Assembly: GCF_900101465.1 (NCBI RefSeq)
Contig: NZ_FMZM01000003.1
Location: 310,001 to 374,000, forward strand
Length of the DNA: 64,000 nucleotides
Direction of reading: 5' to 3'
Origin: Nocardioides lianchengensis
GTDB lineage: Bacteria; Actinomycetota; Actinomycetes; Propionibacteriales; Nocardioidaceae
Below the pieces are notes generated by a model, which saw only the letters and a program-made list of their open reading frames with translations, made no database searches and had not been told where the DNA came from. Shown here piece by piece: positions 20,340 to 28,033 of the stretch; the first letter of the stretch is position 1; the number at the start of each line of letters is the position of its first letter. The position numbers and the translations under genes are program-made.

Positions 20340-20879
20340 TCAGACCGCGGCGGGAGGTGCGGGGATGGCCACCGGGCGCAGGGAGCGCTCGGAGATCGAC
20401 CGGGAACCGCGCCCGATCGCGACCATGCCGGACTGCACGAGCTCGCGGATCCCGAAGGGCTCCAGCACGCGCAGGAAGTCGGCCAGCTTGGCGGCGTTGC
20501 CGGTGATCTGGATGGTCACCGCGTCGGTGGCCACGTCGACCACCTTGGCCCGGAACAGCTGGACGGTGTCGAGCACCTGGCCGCGGGTCTCGGCGGTCGC
20601 CGCGACCTTGACCATGAGCAGCTCGCGGTTGACCGAGGCCGTCGGGTCGAGCTCGACGATCTTGATGACCTCGACCAGCTTGTTGAGCTGCTTGGTGACC
20701 TGCTCGAGCGGCGAGCCCTCGACGTTGACCACGATGGTCATCCGCGAGACCTCGGGGTGCTCGGTCGGGCCGACGGCCAGGGAGTCGATGTTGAAGCCGC
20801 GGCGGCTGAACAGGCCGGCGATCCGGGCCAGGACGCCGGGCTTGTCCTCCACGAGGACCGACAGGGTGTGGCGGGTCAT
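20340..20879 (-). CDS. ilvN: Acetolactate synthase small (regulatory) subunit
   Basis: 179 residues: an N-terminal ACT domain (HTLSVLVEDKPGVLARIAGLFSRRGFNIDSLAVG) and the C-terminal ALS_ss_C domain. It binds valine and stimulates IlvB. Its ATG shares one base with the ilvB stop (TGATG), so translation is coupled and matches subunit stoichiometry. Confidence 0.96.
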   Translation of the reverse strand: MTRHTLSVLVEDKPGVLARIAGLFSRRGFNIDSLAVGPTEHPEVSRMTIVVNVEGSPLEQVTKQLNKLVEVIKIVELDPTASVNRELLMVKVAATAETRGQVLDTVQLFRAKVVDVATDAVTIQITGNAAKLADFLRVLEPFGIRELVQSGMVAIGRGSRSISERSLRPVAIPAPPAAV

Positions 20880-22630
20880 CAGAGGTCGTCCTCGTCGAAG
20901 TCGGGCGCGAGGTCCCGCGCGTACTTGATCTCGTCGTTGCTGGTGCCGGCGGCGACCATCGGCCAGACCATCGCGTCGCGGTGCACGCGGAAGTCGACCA
21001 CGACCGGGACGTCGTTGATCTCCATCGCCTTCTCGATCGTGGCGTCCACGTCGGTCGGGCTGTCGCAGGACAGGCCCACGCAGCCGTAGGCGTCGGCCAG
21101 CTTCACGAAGTCGGGGATCCGGACCGGGCCGCCGTGCCGCTGCAGGTTGGTGTTGGAGTAGCGCTCGTTGTAGAAGAGCGTCTGCCACTGCCGGACCATG
21201 CCGAGCGACTCGTTGTTGATGATCGCGACCTTGATCGGGATGCCCTCGATCGCGCAGGTCGCGAGCTCCTGGTTGGTCATCTGGAAGCAGCCGTCGCCGT
21301 CGATCGCCCAGACGGTCGTGTCGGGCATGCCGACCTTGGCGCCCATCGCGGCCGGCACGGAGTAGCCCATGGTGCCGAGGCCGCCCGAGTTGAGCCAGGT
21401 GTTGGGCTTCTCGTAGCCGATGAACTGCGCCGCCCACATCTGGTGCTGCCCGACGCCGGACGTGTAGATCGAGTCGGGGCCGGCGATCGCGCCGAGCCGC
21501 TCGATGACGTACTGCGGGGCGAGCGAGCCGTCCGCGGGAGTGTCGTAGCCGAGGGCGTACTTCTTCTTCACCCCGGCGAGGAACTCGACCCAGGCCTCGT
21601 AGTCGCCGGTGTGACCGGCGTCGGCCTCGGCCTTCAGCGCCACGATCAGGTCGCTGATCACCTCGCGACAGTCGCCGACGATCGGGACGTCGGTGTAGCG
21701 GTTCTTGCCGATCTCGGCCGGGTCGATGTCGGCGTGGATGACCTTGGCGCCGGGGGCGAACGAGTCGAGGTTGCCGGTCACCCGGTCGTCGAAGCGGGCG
21801 CCCAGGCTGATGATCAGGTCGCTCTTCTGCAGACCGGCGACCGCCGCGACGGTGCCGTGCATGCCGGGCATGCCGAGGTGCTGCGGGTGGCTGTCCGGGA
21901 ACGCGCCCCGGGCCATCAGGGTGGTCACGACCGGCATGCCGGTGAGCTCGGCCAGCACCTTCAGCTCGCGGTGGGCGCGGGCCCGGATGGTGCCGCCGCC
22001 GACGTAGAGGACCGGACGCCGCGACTCGAGGATCAGCCGGGCCGCCTCGCGGATCTGCTTGGCGTGCGGGCGGGTCACCGGGCGGTAGCCGGGCAGGTTC
22101 AGCTCGGTCGGCCAGGCGAAGCTGGTCGTCGCCTGCAGCGCCGACTTGGCCACGTCGACCAGCACCGGGCCGGGGCGGCCGGTCGAGGCGATGTGGAACG
22201 CCTCCGCGATCTTCTGCGGGATCTCGGCCGGGTCGGTGACCAGGAAGTTGTGCTTGGTGATCGGCATCGTGATGCCGCGGATGTCCGCCTCCTGGAAGGC
22301 GTCGGTGCCGATCAGCGACGCGCCGACCTGTCCGGTCACGGCCACCAGCGGGACCGAGTCCATGTGGGCGTCGGCCAGCGGCGTGACCAGGTTGGTCGCG
22401 CCCGGCCCGGACGTCGCCATGCAGACGCCGACCTTGCCGGTGGCGGCGGCGTACCCCTGCGCCGCGTGGCCCGCGCCCTGCTCGTGGCGGACGAGGATGT
22501 GGCGGATCGTGGAGTCCATGAGGGGGTCGTACGCCGGGAGGATCGCGCCTCCCGGGATGCCGAAGACGTTCTCGGCGCCCGCTGCCTCCAGCGACTTGAT
22601 CAGGCTCTGTGCGCCCGTGATCTCGCTCAT
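20879..22630 (-). CDS. ilvB: Acetolactate synthase large (catalytic) subunit
   Basis: 583 residues. A ThDP-dependent enzyme that condenses two pyruvates, or pyruvate with 2-oxobutyrate. The catalytic Glu is in [16 protein letters not shown]; the FAD-binding middle domain follows, and the ThDP/Mg motif appears as [30 protein letters not shown]. Start ATG directly preceded by AAGGA. It is controlled by an upstream attenuator and leader peptide. First structural gene of ilvBNC; ilvD is 8.7 kb away. Confidence 0.97.
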   Translation of the reverse strand: MSEITGAQSLIKSLEAAGAENVFGIPGGAILPAYDPLMDSTIRHILVRHEQGAGHAAQGYAAATGKVGVCMATSGPGATNLVTPLADAHMDSVPLVAVTGQVGASLIGTDAFQEADIRGITMPITKHNFLVTDPAEIPQKIAEAFHIASTGRPGPVLVDVAKSALQATTSFAWPTELNLPGYRPVTRPHAKQIREAARLILESRRPVLYVGGGTIRARAHRELKVLAELTGMPVVTTLMARGAFPDSHPQHLGMPGMHGTVAAVAGLQKSDLIISLGARFDDRVTGNLDSFAPGAKVIHADIDPAEIGKNRYTDVPIVGDCREVISDLIVALKAEADAGHTGDYEAWVEFLAGVKKKYALGYDTPADGSLAPQYVIERLGAIAGPDSIYTSGVGQHQMWAAQFIGYEKPNTWLNSGGLGTMGYSVPAAMGAKVGMPDTTVWAIDGDGCFQMTNQELATCAIEGIPIKVAIINNESLGMVRQWQTLFYNERYSNTNLQRHGGPVRIPDFVKLADAYGCVGLSCDSPTDVDATIEKAMEINDVPVVVDFRVHRDAMVWPMVAAGTSNDEIKYARDLAPDFDEDDL

Positions 22631-22675
22631 TCCTTGCTTTCCTTACCCGTGGTCCCGAGGTGTATCTGTGGCAAC

Positions 22676-22708
22676 AAAAAACCCCTCGGTTGCTGGGCAA
22701 CGAGGGGT
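22676..22708 (-). terminator. ilvB attenuator terminator
   Basis: On the minus strand, ACCCCTCGTTGC pairs with GCAACCGAGGGGT (one bulged base) around loop CCA, and TTTTTT follows. This textbook intrinsic terminator is rare in such GC-rich DNA. It lies between the leader peptide stop and ilvB, where it can stop transcription when branched-chain aminoacyl-tRNAs are plentiful. Confidence 0.9.
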
Positions 22709-22709
22709 G

Positions 22710-22740
22710 ACGCGCTGGCTGATCGGGTCAGCGGGCGCGT
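22710..22740 (-). promoter_or_regulatory. Attenuator upstream (pause/anti-antiterminator) hairpin
   Basis: ACGCGCCCGCTGA and TCAGCCAGCGCGT (minus strand) pair at 11 of 13 positions around CCCGA. The stem contains the leader peptide stop codon, so a ribosome at the leader end would disrupt it and shift pairing further downstream. This is the 1:2 hairpin of a classical amino-acid attenuator. Confidence 0.65.
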
Positions 22741-22769
22741 CGCGTGCGTACAAGAAGGTCCTGGCGCAT
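22728..22769 (-). CDS. ilvB leader peptide MRQDLLVRTRRAR
   Basis: A 13-codon frame with consecutive Leu-Leu-Val codons, an Arg-rich tail and a TGA inside the pause hairpin. It resembles the known Streptomyces ilvB leader in size and in its Leu/Val core followed by basic residues. Ribosome stalling at Leu or Val codons would free the operon from termination. The ATG is 6 nt after TACCGT and has no Shine-Dalgarno, so it is probably leaderless. Confidence 0.85.
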   Translation of the reverse strand: MRQDLLVRTRRAR

Positions 22770-22775
22770 GCGACC

Positions 22776-22804
22776 ACGGTAGCCCGTCGGGTCTCGTCGC
22801 GTCA
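22776..22804 (-). promoter_or_regulatory. Promoter of ilvBNC
   Basis: The -35-like TGACGC (22799-22804), a 17-bp spacer and the -10 TACCGT (22776-22781). Six bases separate the -10 from the leader-peptide ATG, so transcription should begin at or next to that A. Confidence 0.65.
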
Positions 22805-22854
22805 CCAGTCTGACAGGGCGTCCCAGGATGCGGGACGGCGGTCCCAGGATGCGG

Positions 22855-23535
22855 TCAGACCTCGCGGCCCAGCCAGGTGGTGATGCAGGCCTGGTTGCCC
22901 TGTGCGTCCGCCAGCACCCAGTACGACGGCGCACGACCGTCGCTCACCAGCCGGCCGCCGGCGTCGACCGCTGCCCGGATCCGCTGCTCCGCGGTCTCCG
23001 GCGGCACCCGGACGTCGAGGTGGAAGCGCTGCTCGACGCCCTCGGGCGAGCGGTGGTCGGACTCCTGGAACCACAGCGTCGGGCGGCTGCCGTCGGGGTC
23101 GACCAGCTCGCGGTCGTCGCCCGCGGAAGTCTCGTAGCCCAGCACCGCCGCCCAGAACGGCATGATCTCGTGGCGGTCGTGGGTGTCGAGCGCGAGCTCG
23201 GTGACCGACACCCCCGCGGGGTCGGCGTCGGCCCCGAGCCGGCCGGCGGCGTCCGAGATCGCGCGGGCCAGGCGGACGTCGCGGGCGGTGATGCCGCCGA
23301 CGTCGTGGCTGGCGAGCCGGACCGTCACCAGCGGGTAGGTCAGGTCGACGTCCGGGTGGTGGTTCGCGGCCTCGGCGGCCTCGCCGATCGCGTTGACCAG
23401 GGCCAGCCCGGTGGCGAAGTCACCGGTGCGGAAGCGGGCGTGCAGCGCGGAGAACATCACCCGCCAGTCCTCGAGCAGCTCGGCCTCGACGGCGTGGCCG
23501 TCCAGGCGCTCCTTGTCGGCCTCCGGGATGCTCAT
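22855..23535 (-). CDS. Fusion of pterin-4a-carbinolamine dehydratase-like and VOC domains
   Basis: 226 residues. The N-terminal 95 residues match PCD/DCoH: W24 region, ANHHPDVDLTYPLVTVRLASHDVGGITARDVRLA with the His-His...His...Asp active site. The C-terminal 120 residues form one VOC unit (SVTELALDTHDRHEIMPFWAAVLGY, RFHLDVRVPPETAEQRI). Such fusions occur in actinobacteria; substrate and partner hydroxylase are not known, and no aromatic amino acid hydroxylase is nearby. Start ATG with TACCGT 6 nt upstream (leaderless type). Confidence 0.82.
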   Translation of the reverse strand: MSIPEADKERLDGHAVEAELLEDWRVMFSALHARFRTGDFATGLALVNAIGEAAEAANHHPDVDLTYPLVTVRLASHDVGGITARDVRLARAISDAAGRLGADADPAGVSVTELALDTHDRHEIMPFWAAVLGYETSAGDDRELVDPDGSRPTLWFQESDHRSPEGVEQRFHLDVRVPPETAEQRIRAAVDAGGRLVSDGRAPSYWVLADAQGNQACITTWLGREV

Positions 23536-23642
23536 GCCGGGACGGTACCCCCGCCGTCGGCCCGCACGCGCGCGACGACCGCCCGGCAGGTGGGGACACC
23601 ACGCCCTGCCGCTCGGGACACCGAGCGGACCACGCTGCCCCC

Positions 23643-24296
23643 ATGACCACCACCCCCGGACGGACCTGGGCCGTCACCGGCACCGTCGCCGGCCTGGCCG
23701 GCATCGCCGGCATCCAGACCTCCGCGACCATCGACGCCGTCTACGACGAGGCGTACGTCGGCGACGCCGCCCGCATCACCGAGCGTCTCGACGACTTCGT
23801 CCCGGAGCTGCTGGTGCTGCACGGCACGATGATGACGGCCAGCCTGCTGCTGCTCGTCTTCGCCGCCGGCCTGCGCCGCCGCCTCCAGGGCCAGTCCCCG
23901 GCCGGCAGCCTGGCGCCGGACGTGGCCGCCGGCGGGCTGCTGCTGACGTCGGTCGCTGCCCTGATGGGGGTCGCCTTCACCACCGAGATCGTCTTCGGGC
24001 TGACCTCGGACGACCTCCCGCTCGACCCCGAGTTCGGTGCCGTCGTCGCCCACTGGACCGGCACCGTCCCCTGGCTCTGGGTCGGCGCCGGCGTGACCGG
24101 GCTGGCCGTCGCGGTGGCGGCGCTGCGGCACGCCGCGGCGCCGCGCTGGATCGGCTGGGCGGCGGCGCTGCTCGGCGGGGTGACCACCCTGGCCGGCGTG
24201 TCGCCCCTGCAGTACCTGGCAGGCTTCACCGGCCCCGTCCTCGTGCTCGTGCTCGGCGCCGGCTTCGCGCTCGGCGACCGGCCGGGCCGCTCCTAG
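23643..24296 (+). CDS. Integral membrane protein, unknown function
   Basis: 217 residues with about five membrane segments: residues 8-28, 55-75, 93-118, 138-160 and 172-210. An acidic loop (DAVYDEAYVGDAARITERLDDF) lies between the first two. No recognisable family motif. Start ATG just downstream of GCTGCCCCC; no clear Shine-Dalgarno. It may be cotranscribed with the histidine-kinase fragment 7 bp downstream. Confidence 0.75.
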   Translation: MTTTPGRTWAVTGTVAGLAGIAGIQTSATIDAVYDEAYVGDAARITERLDDFVPELLVLHGTMMTASLLLLVFAAGLRRRLQGQSPAGSLAPDVAAGGLLLTSVAALMGVAFTTEIVFGLTSDDLPLDPEFGAVVAHWTGTVPWLWVGAGVTGLAVAVAALRHAAAPRWIGWAAALLGGVTTLAGVSPLQYLAGFTGPVLVLVLGAGFALGDRPGRS

Positions 24297-24303
24297 ACCG
24301 CCC

Positions 24304-24684
24304 GTGACGTCGGACGCGGTCGCCGCTGCCACGTCCCCCCGGCAGGCGACCGCGGGGCGCCGGCCCACGGACGGAGGTCGACCCCGGGCGGACCCGACTC
24401 ACGACGGGTCCGCCCGGGGTCCCACCCTCGACCCCACCCTCCTCGAGGAGGTACGACGAGCCGTGCACGACGGGCTCGGTCCCGCGCTGGCCGGCATCCG
24501 GCTCGGCCTGCAGGGTGCGCGCAACCTGCTGGCCGACCATCCGGACGCCGGCCTGGAGCTCCTGGCTCACCTCCAGGGCGAGGTCGACCTCGCGGTCGAG
24601 GCGGTCCGGTCCCTCGACCACCAGCTGTCAGGGATCCGTTCCGGGTCCGCGCCCGGCACCGGACTGATAGGAACAGGCCCGTGA
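24304..24684 (+). CDS. Histidine kinase fragment: isolated HisKA_3 dimerisation domain
   Basis: 126 residues. After a low-complexity Ala/Pro/Arg N-terminus of about 45 residues comes EEVRRAVHDGLGPALAGIRLGLQGARNLLADHP, the phospho-acceptor His region (HDGLG) of NarL-partner kinases, then the second DHp helix (LLAHLQGEVDLAVEAVRSLDHQLSGI). There is no sensor, membrane segment or HATPase domain; a normal kinase continues for about 130 residues. Its stop overlaps the response-regulator start (GTGA). It is either a remnant of an internally deleted kinase or a phosphotransfer/dimerisation module. A GTG start is assumed. Confidence 0.7.
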   Translation: MTSDAVAAATSPRQATAGRRPTDGGRPRADPTHDGSARGPTLDPTLLEEVRRAVHDGLGPALAGIRLGLQGARNLLADHPDAGLELLAHLQGEVDLAVEAVRSLDHQLSGIRSGSAPGTGLIGTGP

Positions 24685-25322
24685 GCGAGATCCGCGTCGC
24701 CGTCGTCGACGACCACCCCGTGTTCCGGCTCGGCATGGCCGGGCTGCTCGACTCGCTCCCCGGCATCACCGTCGTCGCCCACGCCGCGTCGGCCGCGGAG
24801 GCGAGGGAGCGGGTCGACGACGGGGTCGACGTCGTGCTGATGGACCTGCACCTCGGCGACGACTCCGGCATCGAGACCACCCGCGACCTGGTCCGGCGTC
24901 TCCCCGACCTGGCCGTGCTGGTCGTGACCATGGACGAGGACGACGAGTCGGTGGTGGCGGCGATCCGGGCCGGCGCCCGCGGGTACCTGCTGAAGAGCTC
25001 CTCGCCCGAGCAGGTCGAGCGCGGCATCCGCGCGGTCGCCGACGGCGAGGCGATCCTCGGCCCGCAGGTCGCCGCCCGGGCGATGGCCAGCATGATGGCC
25101 GGGCGGACCGCCGTACGCCTGCCGTTCCCGGAGCTGTCGGACCGCGAGCGCGAGGTCCTCGACCTGCTGGCCCGCGGCTACGACAACGCGACGATCGCGC
25201 GGCGGATGGTGCTCAGCCCCAAGACCGTGCGCAACCACGTCTCGAACGTGCTGACCAAGCTGGCCGTGCCCGACCGGGCCACCGCGATGATCAGGGCGCG
25301 GGACGAGGGGCTGGGAGCGTGA
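24681..25322 (+). CDS. NarL/LuxR-family response regulator
   Basis: 213 residues. Receiver domain with acidic pocket VVDDHP and phospho-Asp in VLMDLHLGDDSG (about residue 54), conserved Thr/Ser and Lys (GYLLKSSSP). The C-terminal LuxR helix-turn-helix is LSDREREVLDLLARGYDNATIARRMVLSPKTVRNHVSNVLTKL. It should act as a DNA-binding regulator. The expected partner kinase is only a fragment, so its phosphodonor is unclear. The last 32 bp overlap the convergent GNAT gene. Confidence 0.92.
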   Translation: MSEIRVAVVDDHPVFRLGMAGLLDSLPGITVVAHAASAAEARERVDDGVDVVLMDLHLGDDSGIETTRDLVRRLPDLAVLVVTMDEDDESVVAAIRAGARGYLLKSSSPEQVERGIRAVADGEAILGPQVAARAMASMMAGRTAVRLPFPELSDREREVLDLLARGYDNATIARRMVLSPKTVRNHVSNVLTKLAVPDRATAMIRARDEGLGA

Positions 25323-26007
25323 CGCGGAGGGGACTGAGCTGCTGCCCGGCCTCGTCGAAGTTCGCGGGGTCGAGCCACGCCTCGTGGGCGGCGCGCACGG
25401 CGGGCCACTCGGCGTCGGTGACCGAGAACCAGTCGGTGTCGCGGTTGCGGCCCTTGACCACCAGGTGGTGGCGGAACCGGCCCTCGTAGGTGAAGCCCAG
25501 GCGGGCCGCCGCGCGCCGCGACGGCTCGTTGAGGCTGTCGCACTTCCACTCGAAGCGCCGGTAGCCGAGCTCGTCGAGGGTGTGGGCCATCAGCAGGTGG
25601 ATCGCCTCGGTCGCGGCCCGGGTGCGCTGGAGCGTGCCGGCGTAGAGCACCCCGCCGACCTCGACCTGGCCGTGAGCGGGATCGAGGCGCATCAGCGTCG
25701 CCAGCCCCTCGGCCTCGCGGCCCTCGGGGCGGATCGCGAAGGTCACCGTCTCCGGGTCGCCGGCGTGGGCCGCGACCAGCCGGGCCATCTCGGCGACGTC
25801 GGTGGGCGGCTCGGTCGGCCGGTAGGTCCAGCGCGCGTGGTCGTCGGGGCCGCAGAGGGCGTCGTACAGGGGCTCGGCGTGGGCGGCCGCCACCGGCTCG
25901 AGGGTGACGTAGCGGCCGGTCAGGGTCGTCGGCGCGGGGCGCTCGCGCGGGGTCCAGCCGGGCACCTCGTCGCCCACCGGTTGGTGGAACTCGTTGTCGG
26001 TCGGCAT
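25291..26007 (-). CDS. GNAT acetyltransferase, RimJ/RimL type
   Basis: 238 residues. LTGRYVTLEPVAAAHAEPLYDAL is the N-terminal GNAT motif; EVGGVLYAGTLQRTRAATEAIHLLMAHTLDELGYRRFEWKCDSLNEPSRRAAARLGFTYEG covers motifs A and B of the RimJ-like group. Relatives are often annotated as protein N-acetyltransferases. Start ATG with TAGGGT (26014-26019) 6 nt upstream; probably leaderless and sharing a promoter core with the divergent Pr6Pr gene. Confidence 0.87.
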   Translation of the reverse strand: MPTDNEFHQPVGDEVPGWTPRERPAPTTLTGRYVTLEPVAAAHAEPLYDALCGPDDHARWTYRPTEPPTDVAEMARLVAAHAGDPETVTFAIRPEGREAEGLATLMRLDPAHGQVEVGGVLYAGTLQRTRAATEAIHLLMAHTLDELGYRRFEWKCDSLNEPSRRAAARLGFTYEGRFRHHLVVKGRNRDTDWFSVTDAEWPAVRAAHEAWLDPANFDEAGQQLSPLRVTLPAPRPAP

Positions 26008-26013
26008 GCGGAC

Positions 26014-26023
26014 ACCCTAGGTT
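26014..26023. promoter_or_regulatory. Overlapping divergent -10 boxes
   Basis: ACCCTAGGTT contains TAGGGT on the minus strand (26014-26019) and TAGGTT on the plus strand (26018-26023), sharing the central TA pair. Each hexamer lies exactly 6 nt from its start codon (26007 minus, 26030 plus). The two start codons are separated by only 22 bp, so both genes must be read as leaderless mRNAs from one melted region. Confidence 0.6.
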
Positions 26024-26029
26024 CCGGGG

Positions 26030-26674
26030 ATGACGTCCCTCGCGGCTCGCCGCTGGCACCTGGTGACCGCCGTCGTGGTCGTGACCGCGCTGGTCCTGCA
26101 GCTGGCCCTGGTGGTGCAGGGCGGGCGGGTCCTCGACGACGCGAGCGAGCCGGGGCTGGCGGCGCGGCTCGGACGGCTGGTCTCCTACTTCACGATCCAG
26201 AGCAACCTGCTGGTCGCGATCGCGGCGGCGACGCTCGCGCGCGACCCGTCGTACGACGGCCGCTGGTGGCGGGTCGTCCGCCTGGCCGGCCTGGTCGGGA
26301 TCACGGTGACCGGGCTGGTGCACTTCGTGCTGCTGCGGCCTCTGCTCGACCTCGACGGCTGGGACTGGACCGCCGACAAGCTGCTGCACATGGTGGTGCC
26401 GGTGCTGACCGTGGCCGGGTGGCTGCTGGTCGGTCCGCGGCCGCGGGTGACGCTGCTCGAGGTACGGCGGGCCATCGTCTGGCCGCTCGCCTGGCTGGCC
26501 TGGACGCTGGCCGTGGGCGCGATCAGCGGCTGGTACCCCTACCCCTTCCTCGACGTCGACGCCGAGGGCTGGCTCCGGGTGCTCGCGGCGTCGGGCATGG
26601 TGACCGTGCTGTTCCTGGCGCTGTTCGCGGCGGCGTACCGGATCGACACGCGCTGGCCACGCGCGCCGCACTAG
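26030..26674 (+). CDS. Pr6Pr-family membrane protein
   Basis: 214 residues with about six membrane helices. SYFTIQSNLLVAIAAATLAR and TADKLLHMVVPVLTVAGWLL, plus the GWYPYPFLDV loop, are characteristic of the Pr6Pr (FAR-17a/AIG1-like) family, whose function is unknown. Start ATG directly after TAGGTT-6 nt. Its TAG stop is part of the next gene's -10 box. Confidence 0.82.
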   Translation: MTSLAARRWHLVTAVVVVTALVLQLALVVQGGRVLDDASEPGLAARLGRLVSYFTIQSNLLVAIAAATLARDPSYDGRWWRVVRLAGLVGITVTGLVHFVLLRPLLDLDGWDWTADKLLHMVVPVLTVAGWLLVGPRPRVTLLEVRRAIVWPLAWLAWTLAVGAISGWYPYPFLDVDAEGWLRVLAASGMVTVLFLALFAAAYRIDTRWPRAPH

Positions 26675-26683
26675 CGTGTCGTC

Positions 26684-27022
26684 ATGACCGACATCGATCC
26701 CACCGTCCCGCCCAGCGGCCCGGGCTGCGTCGAGTGCGACGCGGCGGGCGGCTGGTGGGTGCACCTGCGTCGCTGCGCCTCGTGCGGGCACGTCGGCTGC
26801 TGCGACTCCTCCCCCGCCCAGCACGCCACCGCGCACTTCCGGAGCACCGGGCACCCCGTGGTGCAGAGCTTCGAACCCGGCGAGGACTGGTTCTGGGACT
26901 ACGTCCGGGAGGTCGGGATCCTCGGCCCCGAGCTCGCCGCGCCCACCTCGCACCCCGAGGACGAGCCCACCCCCGGGCCCGCCGGTCGGGTGCCGGCCAA
27001 CTGGCCCGACCTCGTCAACTGA
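26684..27022 (+). CDS. UBP-type zinc-finger protein
   Basis: 112 residues. CVECDAAGGWWVHLRRCASCGHVGCCDSSPAQHATAHFRSTGHPVVQSFEPGEDWFWDY contains the Cys/His ligands of a ZnF-UBP module, usually found in eukaryotic deubiquitinases but also as stand-alone bacterial proteins of unknown role. The C-terminus is Pro-rich. -10 TAGCGT (26672-26677) lies 6 nt before the ATG, so a leaderless mRNA is likely. The end overlaps the S66 peptidase gene by 8 bp. Confidence 0.85.
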   Translation: MTDIDPTVPPSGPGCVECDAAGGWWVHLRRCASCGHVGCCDSSPAQHATAHFRSTGHPVVQSFEPGEDWFWDYVREVGILGPELAAPTSHPEDEPTPGPAGRVPANWPDLVN

Positions 27023-28028
27023 GCCGCTGGGTGATCTCCCGGCGCTCGCCGTCGAGCACCAGGTGGGCCAGCGCGCCGTTGACCAGCGGCAGGAACGGCT
27101 GGGCGTGGCCGCATTCGACGTCCAGCACGACGGGTACGCCGAGGCTGCCGAGCGCATCGGCGACCGCCTCGGCCTGCGTCATGCCGTCCGCGTCGGACGC
27201 CCGGGTCCGCCCGATCACCACCGCGCTCGCGTGCTCGAACCACCCGGCCAGCCGCAGGCCGTGCAGGGCGCGGCAGACGTCGTACGCGCCGTGCTCGGCG
27301 GCCTCCAGGTAGACCAGCAGCCCCTCGTCGGCGTGGGCGCGACCGTAGGCCGCGACGTCGCCGTACGGCGTGCCGGCGAGGTGGCACACGGTCTCCAGGC
27401 AGCCCCCGACCAGCCGCCCGCTCACGTCGACGGGCGCCCCGTCGAGGGACCACCAGCCGCCCTCCCGGTCGAGGGTCATCGTGGCCACCCCGGGGTCGCC
27501 GACGTAGTCGTCCCAGCCCTGGTCGCGATAGCGACCCGGGCTGCGCTGCGTGAACGGCTCGGTGGCGGAGGCGACGTCGAGCCAGTGCAGGAGACCGTCG
27601 GGGGCGTCGTACGCGGTGTCCATCAGGTTGCTGCCGTGCAGGGTGGCCCAGCCGGTGCGGAGGCTGAGCGGCAGCATCAGCGTGGAGAGGTCGCTGAACC
27701 CGACCAGCCAGGTCGGCTCGGCGGCCTCGAGCGCGAACCAGTCGATCTGGTCGAGCAGGTCGATCGCCGTCTCCCCGCCCCACGGGGGTACGACGGCGCG
27801 GACCGCCGGGTCCGTCAGCATCCGGGTCAGCTCGGCCGCCCGCCGCTCCTTCGGCGCGGAGACGACCCCGTCGCCCCCGAGGCACTCCCCCACCTCGACC
27901 TCGAAGCCGCGCTCGCGCAGCCGCCGGATCCCGGCGTCCAGTCGCGGCCGCAGCCGCTCGTCGACGCCGCTGGACGGCGCCGTGACGCCGATCGTGTCGC
28001 CCGGGCGGAGCGGTCGGGGGAAGCGCAT
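27015..28028 (-). CDS. S66-family LD-carboxypeptidase / MccF-like peptidase
   Basis: 337 residues, cytoplasmic. RPGDTIGVTAPSSG opens the S66 fold; the nucleophile region is VGFSDLSTLMLPL, with the catalytic Glu in the middle domain and the catalytic His in VECGHAQPFLPLVNGA. Members cleave murein LD bonds or microcin-like acyl-nucleotide conjugates. It follows kynU by 5 bp and is probably cotranscribed. The MccF branch fits better than LdcA on length and motifs, but this is not certain. Confidence 0.83.
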   Translation of the reverse strand: MRFPRPLRPGDTIGVTAPSSGVDERLRPRLDAGIRRLRERGFEVEVGECLGGDGVVSAPKERRAAELTRMLTDPAVRAVVPPWGGETAIDLLDQIDWFALEAAEPTWLVGFSDLSTLMLPLSLRTGWATLHGSNLMDTAYDAPDGLLHWLDVASATEPFTQRSPGRYRDQGWDDYVGDPGVATMTLDREGGWWSLDGAPVDVSGRLVGGCLETVCHLAGTPYGDVAAYGRAHADEGLLVYLEAAEHGAYDVCRALHGLRLAGWFEHASAVVIGRTRASDADGMTQAEAVADALGSLGVPVVLDVECGHAQPFLPLVNGALAHLVLDGERREITQRLS

Positions 28029-28033
28029 GCGCC

